NCBI GenBank assembly: GCA_004297825.1
Contig: SCSX01000036.1
Coordinates: forward strand, 236,680-300,679
Origin: Spirochaetota bacterium
GTDB lineage: Bacteria; Spirochaetota; UBA4802; UBA5368
Direction of reading: 5' to 3'
Length of the DNA stretch: 64,000 nt
Shown: positions 54,337-61,563 of the stretch, piece after piece
How positions within the stretch are numbered: position 1 is the stretch's first letter
Layout: each line of letters begins with the position of its first letter
Notes under the pieces: model-generated
Told to the model about the DNA's origin: nothing
What the model saw: only the letters and a program-made list of their open reading frames with translations
Database searches by the model: none
Translations under genes and position numbers: made by a program

Positions 54337-55173
54337 ATGATCATCACCGACAGGCTCGCCGATATCACCCTCCGGCTGGAGCGATCCGGTTCGCTGTCTC
54401 CCAGGCTCGACGCCGAGCTGATCGTCTGCCGAACCCTCGCCATGGAGCGGCACGCGCTGATAACGGAGCGCGACCGCGCGATCACCCCGGAAGAGGACGA
54501 GGGGATCGAATCGCTCGTCGCGCGTAGAACGCTCGGCGAACCGGTCGCTTACCTGACCGGGACCCGCGAGTTCTACTCCCTGGATTTTTCGGTGAACCGT
54601 TCCGTGCTCATACCCCGTCCCGAGACCGAGCTCCTGGTGGATCTCGCGGTCTATTATGCGCCGCGGGGAGGGGAGGTCGCGGATATAGGGACCGGCTCGG
54701 GCGCGATCGCCGTCGCGCTCAAGCGAAATCGCGGCGACGTCCGCGTGACCGCCACCGACATCTCGGCGGCCGCGCTCAAGGTCGCGCGCGCCAACGCGGC
54801 CCGGCTCCTGGGGACGGGCGAAATCCACTTCGTGAAGGGCGACCTTTACGAGCCCCTCCGCGGGCGGTACTTCGACCTCATCGTATCGAACCCCCCTTAC
54901 GTATCCCCCGCGGAGATGGCGCACCTGCAGCGCGATCTCGCGTTCGAGCCCCGCGAGGCGCTGGTCGCGGAGGACGACGGATTCCAGGTCATAGCGCGGG
55001 TCATAGAGGGCGCCCCCGCGCATCTCGAGCCCGGGGGCATGCTCATCCTAGAGACGGGCAGCGCGCACAGCGTGCGGGTGAAGGAAACGGGCGCCGCGCA
55101 CGGTTTCGAGGTCTCCGTCATGAACGATTACGGGGGCCTGCCGCGCGTCGCCGTATGCAAAATCCCGAAATAA
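54337..55173 (+). CDS. prmC: release factor glutamine methyltransferase
   Basis: The 278-residue protein has an N-terminal helical domain, the SAM-binding VADIGTGSGAIAVALKR and the catalytic NPPY motif (185-188), which is diagnostic of PrmC/HemK. It N5-methylates the glutamine of GGQ in RF1 and RF2. It begins 7 bases after prfA and is cotranscribed. Confidence 0.95.
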   Translation: MIITDRLADITLRLERSGSLSPRLDAELIVCRTLAMERHALITERDRAITPEEDEGIESLVARRTLGEPVAYLTGTREFYSLDFSVNRSVLIPRPETELLVDLAVYYAPRGGEVADIGTGSGAIAVALKRNRGDVRVTATDISAAALKVARANAARLLGTGEIHFVKGDLYEPLRGRYFDLIVSNPPYVSPAEMAHLQRDLAFEPREALVAEDDGFQVIARVIEGAPAHLEPGGMLILETGSAHSVRVKETGAAHGFEVSVMNDYGGLPRVAVCKIPK

Positions 55174-55196
55174 TCCCGTTTGGGACAAAAAAGTGT

Positions 55197-55255
55197 TTGA
55201 ATTAATGGAAAGTATTACTATCTTCATCAATGTTTTATATAAAAAATATTATACT
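55197..55255 (+). promoter_or_regulatory. AT-rich promoter region upstream of the 55340 gene
   Basis: An AT-rich patch after prmC with TTGAAT (55197-55202) and TATACT (55250-55255). The two are too far apart to pair; either could be part of a promoter for the 55340-57617 pair. Low certainty. Confidence 0.35.
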
Positions 55256-55339
55256 GTTTTTTCGGAGTGTCACTAATTATCGTATATCCGTCCTCCAGGT
55301 GACACGCAGGGCCAAATCAATTGAATCGGTGATGAATTC

Positions 55340-56281
55340 ATGATTGATCCCAGGGATGAACTGCTCCACGAGTTTAAGCGGAGCGAGGACTGGATTGAGC
55401 GCTACAGCCTGAACATAGTCGACAAGAAGGCCAGGGTCTACGGGTTCGTGGACATCAACTTCATGTTCCACCAGCGCAAAACGGAGTACATCTGGGCGCT
55501 CTACTGCAACGACAACCTCTACACCTATACCAACCTCACCGATCTCGATTCCAAACCCAACCAGAAGCTCTTTTCCGACGGCAGGATAAAATACAAGATC
55601 CTCTCTCCGCGGGAAAAAGTCGAGGTAAACTTAAAGAATGACGTGATGAACGCGGGGCTTACCCTTTCGGGGGCCTATCCCGTCTATGTGTTTCCCCTCT
55701 CGGCAACGGCGCCCGAGCGGGGACCGGCCCCGGAGCGCGTGGTGGAGCTGTGGGAGCGCTACGAGCAGCGCTGCAAGGTCTCGGGATCGGTCACGTTCAC
55801 GAAGGGCGAGCGCAAGGGAACCAGCAAGCGTATCGAGTGCATGGGGATGCGCAAGCATTCATGGGGACTGCGCTCCCCGGACGGGATGTCGTGCTATTCC
55901 TGGATTACGATTCAGTTCCGCGACATGGCGATGGACCTCACCTACATGGAGCTGGACGGGCGGCCCTACTCGGGGGGCTTTATCTCGCGCCGCTCGGGGA
56001 ATATCCCCATCGTCGAGGTCGAAATGGAGCTCGTGTCCCTCTCCAAGGACAACAGCTCCCTCATCTCGACCGAGTTCTCTTATCGCGACGCCCAGGACGA
56101 CCGCGACCTCATCGTCTCCAGGAGGCTCCATTCGCTGGAGATGTCGGTGCCTCGTCACCGGAAGGGCAAATTCGTCCGGCTTCGGGCCTTCTCCGACTTC
56201 ACGATTATCGGAACCAACAAGAAGGGCGTGGGGATGGAGGATCATTACATTTCGTTCGAAAGGCTCAGGAAGATAGACTGA
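55340..56281 (+). CDS. lipocalin-like (CrtC/AttH-like) protein of unknown function
   Basis: The 313-residue protein has no signal peptide. It is beta-rich with RVYGFVDINFMFHQRK, GMGMRKHSWGLRSPDGM-type (CMGMRKHSWG) and ITIQFRDMAMDLTYMEL segments that resemble the double-lipocalin fold of CrtC/AttH and related families. These bind or act on hydrophobic molecules. Function is unknown. It precedes the membrane protein gene by 7 bases, so the pair is probably cotranscribed and may work together. Confidence 0.65.
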   Translation: MIDPRDELLHEFKRSEDWIERYSLNIVDKKARVYGFVDINFMFHQRKTEYIWALYCNDNLYTYTNLTDLDSKPNQKLFSDGRIKYKILSPREKVEVNLKNDVMNAGLTLSGAYPVYVFPLSATAPERGPAPERVVELWERYEQRCKVSGSVTFTKGERKGTSKRIECMGMRKHSWGLRSPDGMSCYSWITIQFRDMAMDLTYMELDGRPYSGGFISRRSGNIPIVEVEMELVSLSKDNSSLISTEFSYRDAQDDRDLIVSRRLHSLEMSVPRHRKGKFVRLRAFSDFTIIGTNKKGVGMEDHYISFERLRKID

Positions 56282-56288
56282 TACGGCC

Positions 56289-57617
56289 ATGCAGTCCCTC
56301 GCGCTACCCAGGCTTAAAAAAACGGCGGGCTTCTTTTTCATACTCGCCGGTCTCCTCGCGTTCAACCTGCTGTTCAACCTGTTCTATGACTGGTCGGGAA
56401 TCACGCTCATCGTACAGATTTACGCCTACGTGTTTTCATTCTACCTTGTCTTCGATTTCTCCCTGATTAACCTGGACGAACACGAGGAGAAGTACCGGTC
56501 CGCCTACGGCCGCGCGGGGGAAAACTACCTGTTTCTCGAGGCGCGCGTGCTGCCCCTCATCATCATATACGCCGTGGTCCTTATCGCGTTCCTTATCCAG
56601 GAGATACGAAGCCCTCACTGGCCATGGTCCGTCGTGATGGGGATGCTGGACGGGAGGAACACCAATCTCCTGGTGTACTCGCTTTTCCTGCTCTTCGCGC
56701 TCAAGTTGAAGAGGGACCCGTTCATAACCATCCCGCTCTTCCTGGGCCTGAGCGTGGCTTACTTCTATCTCGATCTCCTGGTGAGATCCATCTCCTCCGG
56801 GGGAGGGCTCATCCAGGCGACCATGATCTTCAAGCTGGTCATTTTTTACTTCTTCCTGTTTTACGAGTTTTTCGCGCGCAGAAATCCGTTCAAGCTCCTG
56901 GGTACGGCGCTCGCGGTGGGGGTGGCGTCGTATGCGCTCTTCCTGGGCTCCACCGTGCTCATATTCGACCGCGCGTCCGCGGAAGGAATAGGGAGGCGCG
57001 AGGCGGGGATGTACCTATTACGCCTCGGGTTCAAGTACCCGATCAACGAGCTCAAGGACCAGGTCATGCGCTCCGGGGATCCGGAATACCTGAAGGAGTT
57101 TCTTTCCTACGCGCGGCGCTACCGCGTGGAGCTTCGCTATACCGACGAAGAATGGGAAGGCCTACTTTTCTCGGGAACCATCGACACCGCGGAAATGATC
57201 GCGGCCCATTTGCGGCAGAGGCAGCTTCCCGTCGAGTATGCAAAAATTGTCGACTTCGCCGAAAGACGCTCGTTCGTGATCGGGTCTCACCTTGAAAACG
57301 CGCCCCACTTCACCCGGCTCGCCGCCCGTTGTGTGAAAGGAAACGAGGCGGACCTCGAGCGGAGGATGCGGGCGGGCAACCCGCGCTTCGCGCGGTGGGG
57401 GGTTTCGCTCGCGGGCGAGAGCAGGAGCCCGCTCCTCATTCCCTTCCTCCTTGAGCATCTCACGGGGACGGATACCGCCATGGCCCAGGCGGCCTACGAC
57501 GCGCTCGCGCACATCACGGGGCTGGACCCCAGGGAAACGATGAACTTGAAGTTCAACGACCCGGAGGCCGTGACGGCCTTCAAGGATTTCTACGTGCGAA
57601 TTCGCACAGGGCGTTGA
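56289..57617 (+). CDS. polytopic membrane protein with a soluble C-terminal helical region
   Basis: The 442-residue protein has about seven membrane segments in residues 10-230. The soluble C-terminal half has helical repeats with a HEAT-like look (ARWGVSLAGESRSPLLIPFL, TAMAQAAYDALAHITG). No family recognised. It is coupled to the 55340 gene. The 3' end overlaps the convergent nth gene by 38 bases. Confidence 0.7.
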   Translation: MQSLALPRLKKTAGFFFILAGLLAFNLLFNLFYDWSGITLIVQIYAYVFSFYLVFDFSLINLDEHEEKYRSAYGRAGENYLFLEARVLPLIIIYAVVLIAFLIQEIRSPHWPWSVVMGMLDGRNTNLLVYSLFLLFALKLKRDPFITIPLFLGLSVAYFYLDLLVRSISSGGGLIQATMIFKLVIFYFFLFYEFFARRNPFKLLGTALAVGVASYALFLGSTVLIFDRASAEGIGRREAGMYLLRLGFKYPINELKDQVMRSGDPEYLKEFLSYARRYRVELRYTDEEWEGLLFSGTIDTAEMIAAHLRQRQLPVEYAKIVDFAERRSFVIGSHLENAPHFTRLAARCVKGNEADLERRMRAGNPRFARWGVSLAGESRSPLLIPFLLEHLTGTDTAMAQAAYDALAHITGLDPRETMNLKFNDPEAVTAFKDFYVRIRTGR

Positions 57618-58212
57618 CCGGGCACTCCGGGCATCGGGGCCCGCGCGCGACGCAGAGGGTGCGCCCGTGCGTGATCAGTATCAGGTGCGCTGCGGTCCAT
57701 TCTGCGCGGGGAATAAAGGCGGTAAGCGCTTCCTCCACCCTGTTCGGGTCGTCCGACTCGATGTAGCCGACCCGGTTCGCCACGCGCATCACGTGCGTAT
57801 CGACGGCCAGCGCCGGAATTCCCATCCCCATCGAAAGTATGACATTCGCGGACTTGCGCCCGATCCCGGGGAGCGACATGAGCCCTTCCCGGGTGGAGGG
57901 AAGGGCTCCGCCGTGATCGTCCCGGACGGCCTTCGCCATGAGGACGATATGGCGCGCCTTGTTGTGGTAAAAGCCCGTGCTCCGAATGATGCGCTCCACG
58001 TCGGGGACGCGCGCATCGGCCAGGCTCCGGAAATCGGGGTAGCGGGAGAAGAGTGCGGGCGTCGCCGCGTTGACCTGCGCATCGGTCGTCTGGGCCGAGA
58101 GCACCACGGACACGGCGAGCTCGTAGAGCCCCCCGTAGCGCAGCGAGGGGGAAGGGACGCCGTACCGTTTTTTCAACAGGCTGAAGATGCGCTTCGAAAG
58201 AGCCTTGTCCAT
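57580..58212 (-). CDS. nth: endonuclease III (DNA glycosylase/AP lyase)
   Basis: The 210-residue enzyme has the helix-hairpin-helix LPGIGRKSANVIL with its catalytic Lys, VDTHVMRVANR with the catalytic Asp, and the C-terminal [4Fe-4S] loop CVARGPRCPECPVNALC (CX6CX2CX5C). It removes oxidised pyrimidines. It is just downstream of the histidine kinase gene on the same strand (4-base gap). Confidence 0.96.
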   Translation of the reverse strand: MDKALSKRIFSLLKKRYGVPSPSLRYGGLYELAVSVVLSAQTTDAQVNAATPALFSRYPDFRSLADARVPDVERIIRSTGFYHNKARHIVLMAKAVRDDHGGALPSTREGLMSLPGIGRKSANVILSMGMGIPALAVDTHVMRVANRVGYIESDDPNRVEEALTAFIPRAEWTAAHLILITHGRTLCVARGPRCPECPVNALCEFARRNP

Positions 58213-58216
58213 GCGG

Positions 58217-59638
58217 TCAGGACACCGCGATCACGCCTTTTTCCCGGCGGAGGGGGAATTGGATGGTGAATCTGGTTCCCAGGCCCGGAAGTGACGCGAC
58301 CTGGACCTCGGCGTTGTGCTCCTTGAGTATCCTGCTGCTTATGGAGAGCCCCACCCCCGTGCCGGTGCTCTTGCGCTTGGTGGTGAAGAAGGGAGACCAT
58401 ATCTTCTTGATGTTCTCCTGGGTGATGCCGATCCCGTTATCCTCGATGGAAAGCGTGGCGACCTCGCCGTTGAAAACGGAGGCGATTGATATCTGCGCCG
58501 CGTAATCGCCGCTCTCGGACCTGCGCCGCTCTATGATCGCGTCGCGTGCGTTGAGCAGCAGGTTAATGATGAGCTGTTCCAGGCTGATCTTGTCCCCGTA
58601 GATGCGGCTTGGGGTTTCGCTGAGCATGAGGACGATATCGATGCTGAACTTCTTGAACTGGAGGCTCACCAGGTCGAGCGCGTCCATGATGACCTTGTTG
58701 ACGTCGATGAACTGTTTGTTGAGGCCGCTCTTGCGCGAGAAATTCCTGATGTGGTCGATGATCGAGGCGGACTTGTCCACGAGGGCGCATATCTTCGTGA
58801 GGTCGGCGACGGCCTGGAGTCCCTCGAACTCCTCCCCGGTGATGTCGTCCATCATGTTCTGGGCGATGCCCTTGATCCCGGTGAACGGCTGCATGAGCTC
58901 GTGCGCGATACCGGTCGTGATCTCGGCCAGGCTCGCGTGCCGGGACATCTGCATGAGCTCGATCTCCTTTTCCTGTATGATGCGGTTGAGCTGTTCCGAC
59001 TTCTGGCGCAGGCGGTTGATGGTATGCACGAGCTGGCGGTTGAGCCGGCGCGATTCGTCCAGGTTGCGCGCGGCCATGCCCGCGGTCCGATGGAATCCGA
59101 ACGCGATGACGATGGAGGTCAGGTGGAACTGCGCCGATGCGGCGAGGGCGCATAGCGGAAGCGAGCGTTCAAACCCCGCCCACGCGAAAAGCCCTGCGGA
59201 CAGCGCAAGGGCGACTTGTAAAGCCACATACGCCCGCTGGGATTGGAAGACGCTCGTGAAGAAGAAATACATGTGCACCAGCACAGCAAATCCGAGCCAC
59301 GCGGCGACAATCACGGATGCGGCAGAGGGGAATATGACGGCGGCGGCCGCGACGCATACGGAGCCCGCGAGTACCGGGACGGGCGAGAGCGCCCTGGTCG
59401 CCCGGATGAAGGCGCGCGTCACAAGCGCGTACGCGGCGGGGAAAAGCGCGATCGATGCGGCGGCAGTCCAGGCTTCGAACGGCAGCGGAAACGCGGTCAA
59501 AACGAGACCGGCGGCGACCGCGGCGCAGGCGGGAAGGTAACCGCGGGACTGGGACGTGTTCAGGAACACGGCCGCGGCAAGCGTCTCGACGGCCAGGAAT
59601 CCCAGGGAAAAAACTGCGATGAACTGTAAAGCGCTCAT
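58217..59638 (-). CDS. membrane sensor histidine kinase
   Basis: The 473-residue protein has about seven N-terminal membrane segments (residues 1-185), a coiled-coil linker, a HisKA domain with His246 (GIAHELMQPFTGIKGIAQ) and a HATPase domain (N-box NLLLNARDAI, IEDNGIGI, STGTGVGLSIS). The signal is unknown, and no response regulator is adjacent; nth follows directly. Confidence 0.9.
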   Translation of the reverse strand: MSALQFIAVFSLGFLAVETLAAAVFLNTSQSRGYLPACAAVAAGLVLTAFPLPFEAWTAAASIALFPAAYALVTRAFIRATRALSPVPVLAGSVCVAAAAVIFPSAASVIVAAWLGFAVLVHMYFFFTSVFQSQRAYVALQVALALSAGLFAWAGFERSLPLCALAASAQFHLTSIVIAFGFHRTAGMAARNLDESRRLNRQLVHTINRLRQKSEQLNRIIQEKEIELMQMSRHASLAEITTGIAHELMQPFTGIKGIAQNMMDDITGEEFEGLQAVADLTKICALVDKSASIIDHIRNFSRKSGLNKQFIDVNKVIMDALDLVSLQFKKFSIDIVLMLSETPSRIYGDKISLEQLIINLLLNARDAIIERRRSESGDYAAQISIASVFNGEVATLSIEDNGIGITQENIKKIWSPFFTTKRKSTGTGVGLSISSRILKEHNAEVQVASLPGLGTRFTIQFPLRREKGVIAVS

Positions 59639-59714
59639 GTGCCCCGCACTACGTGATTGACATATGCCCGATGGATTTTTAATATGTCAATATATTTTGC
59701 TCACAGGGGGCGCT

Positions 59715-60800
59715 ATGAGCTTCAACTGCGGAATCATCGGCCTGCCCAATGTCGGGAAATCCACCATATTCAACGCCCTGTCCGGGGCCGGCGCGCAGAT
59801 TGCGAACTACCCCTTCTGCACGATCGACCCCAACAAGGGTATCGTGCCCGTGCCCGACGAGCGGCTCGAAAAGATCGCGCACATGCTGAAAAAGAGCGAC
59901 CCCATCCACGCGAAGATCGAGTTTATCGACGTCGCGGGACTGGTGAGCGGCGCGTCAAAGGGCGAGGGGCTGGGGAACCGGTTCCTGGGGCACATCCGCA
60001 ACGTCGACGCGGTGGTCCACGTGGTGCGCTGTTTCGCGGAGCCCGACGTGGTGCACGTCACGGGGGGAGTGGACCCGGTGCGCGACGCCGGGATCATCAA
60101 CACGGAGCTCATGCTCGCCGACCTCGAGCTGCTCACGCGCGCGGGCGACAAGGTGAAAAAGCTCGCCCAGTCGGGCGACAAGGATGCGAAGGCGCGCCTG
60201 GCCGTCATCGAGCGCGCGTGCGCGCACCTGGACGGCGGCCGCCTTCTCGCGGGCATGGGGCTCGACGAGGACGATCTCGCGGCGCTCGGGGAATACGGGC
60301 TCATCACCCTGAAGCCGGTGCTCTACCTCGCGAACATCGACGAGGGCGGCGCGGATTCGCCCGCGGTCGCGGGGCTGCGCGCCTACGCGGGAGAAAACGG
60401 CGCGGAGTTCCTGTACCTGATCGGGAAGATCGAGGAAGAGATATCGCACCTGCCGGCGGGCGAGAAACAGGAATTCCTCGATGCGATGGGGCTCGCGGAG
60501 TCGGGGCTTGCGCGACTCATCCGCGCGGCGGTGAAGCTCCTGGGCATGGTCACCTTCTACACCGCGGCCACCGAGCTGCAGGCATGGATGATACCGGACG
60601 GCACCACGATGCAGAAGGCCGCGGGGAAAATTCATAAAGACATGGAGCGCGGGTTCATCCGGGCCGAGGTGTTCTCGTTCGAGGACCTGGAGCGCGCGGG
60701 CGACGACCACAAGCTTCGCGAGCTCGGACTCATGCGCGCGGAGGGGCGCGACCACCCCGTGCGCGACGGCGACATAGTGAAGTTTCTGTTTAACGTCTGA
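59715..60800 (+). CDS. ychF: ribosome-binding ATPase YchF
   Basis: The 361-residue Obg-family protein has the G1 motif GLPNVGKSTIFNAL, ANYPFCTIDPNKG, VDVAGLVSGASKGEGLGNRFLGHIR-type switch (DVAGLVSGASKGEGLGNRF) and a C-terminal TGS domain ending VRDGDIVKFLFNV. YchF binds ATP in preference to GTP and associates with ribosomes. The start at 59715 (MSFNCGIIG) is set by GGGGGCGCT just upstream. The DnaJ-domain gene follows 16 bases downstream. Confidence 0.96.
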   Translation: MSFNCGIIGLPNVGKSTIFNALSGAGAQIANYPFCTIDPNKGIVPVPDERLEKIAHMLKKSDPIHAKIEFIDVAGLVSGASKGEGLGNRFLGHIRNVDAVVHVVRCFAEPDVVHVTGGVDPVRDAGIINTELMLADLELLTRAGDKVKKLAQSGDKDAKARLAVIERACAHLDGGRLLAGMGLDEDDLAALGEYGLITLKPVLYLANIDEGGADSPAVAGLRAYAGENGAEFLYLIGKIEEEISHLPAGEKQEFLDAMGLAESGLARLIRAAVKLLGMVTFYTAATELQAWMIPDGTTMQKAAGKIHKDMERGFIRAEVFSFEDLERAGDDHKLRELGLMRAEGRDHPVRDGDIVKFLFNV

Positions 60801-60816
60801 CAGGGCGGGTGGAGCG

Positions 60817-61299
60817 ATGACCGCGGAGCTGGACGCACGGGATCGTTACCTTATCCTCTTCGGACTCCCGGAGGACTATTCCCTGGACGAGCTGGGCGCC
60901 GCCTACCGCGCCCTCGCGAAGCTCAATCACCCGGATGTGAACCCCGACCCGTCCTCGGGGATGCGCATGGCGATCGTGAACGAGGCCTACCGGTTCCTGC
61001 ACGCGCGCCACGGCGCGCCCCGCACGCCGCCGGCGGGCCCCGCGAAGCCCCGCGACGAGTGTTACGAAATCTACCGGGACGCCTTCGACACGCTCAAGTC
61101 CGCGTTTCGCGACTACTTTGGCGAGGGGCCGGACAAAGCGCGCGTGAACGACCTGTCCTGCCTGCGCGAGCGGCTAGCCGCGGCGCGCAGGGGATTCGCG
61201 CGCCTGGTGGACGAGCTTCCCTACAACGCGTGGACGAGCGACGCGATCGACCGCATTCTCTCCATCAACACCTGGCTCGGGGAAAATAAAAGTGATTGA
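60817..61299 (+). CDS. DnaJ-domain protein
   Basis: The 160-residue protein has an N-terminal J domain (about 12-65) with the HPD motif in LAKLNHPDVNPDP and a Pro-rich linker (APRTPPAGPAKP). The C-terminal helical region has no zinc-finger or client domain of DnaJ. It would stimulate a DnaK-type chaperone on an unknown client. It is cotranscribed with ychF. Confidence 0.88.
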   Translation: MTAELDARDRYLILFGLPEDYSLDELGAAYRALAKLNHPDVNPDPSSGMRMAIVNEAYRFLHARHGAPRTPPAGPAKPRDECYEIYRDAFDTLKSAFRDYFGEGPDKARVNDLSCLRERLAAARRGFARLVDELPYNAWTSDAIDRILSINTWLGENKSD

Positions 61300-61324
61300 A
61301 AAAATGGGGGAGGCTTTCTAGTAT
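61296..61324 (+). promoter_or_regulatory. promoter of tRNA-Arg
   Basis: TTGAAA (61296-61301), 17-base spacer, TAGTAT (61319-61324). The predicted start falls a few bases before the tRNA. It overlaps the stop codon of the DnaJ-domain gene. Confidence 0.7.
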
Positions 61325-61337
61325 ATCTTAATCGTTC

Positions 61338-61410
61338 GCGCCTGTAGCTCAGTGGATAGAGCAATGGCCTCCGGAGCCATGTGTCGCACGTTCAACTCGT
61401 GTCAGGCGCA
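61338..61410 (+). tRNA. tRNA-Arg (anticodon CCG)
   Basis: A 73-base cloverleaf: acceptor GCGCCTG/CAGGCGC with A discriminator, D-arm GCTCAGTGGATAGAGC, anticodon stem ATGGC/GCCAT around CTCCGGA (anticodon CCG, reading CGG) and T-loop TTCAACT. The 3' CCA is not encoded (next bases CAG), so the CCA-adding enzyme at 19384 would be needed. Confidence 0.95.
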
Positions 61411-61423
61411 CAGATCGACAACT

Positions 61424-61445
61424 GGCGGGGTTATTCCCGCCTTTT
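61424..61445 (+). terminator. rho-independent terminator after tRNA-Arg
   Basis: GGCGGG (61424-61429), short loop, CCCGCC (61436-61441), then TTTT (61442-61445). It ends the tRNA transcript 14 bases downstream. Confidence 0.85.
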
Positions 61446-61563
61446 CGTTTGGCGCCTCCCGGCTGCCTTTGAAGCGGTAAGGCCGGCGGAATATTTCTAA
61501 GAATTTCGGGCGCCGATACACAAAGAATCAGTCATCGCGCATTGCTGTTAACAGGGCACCGGG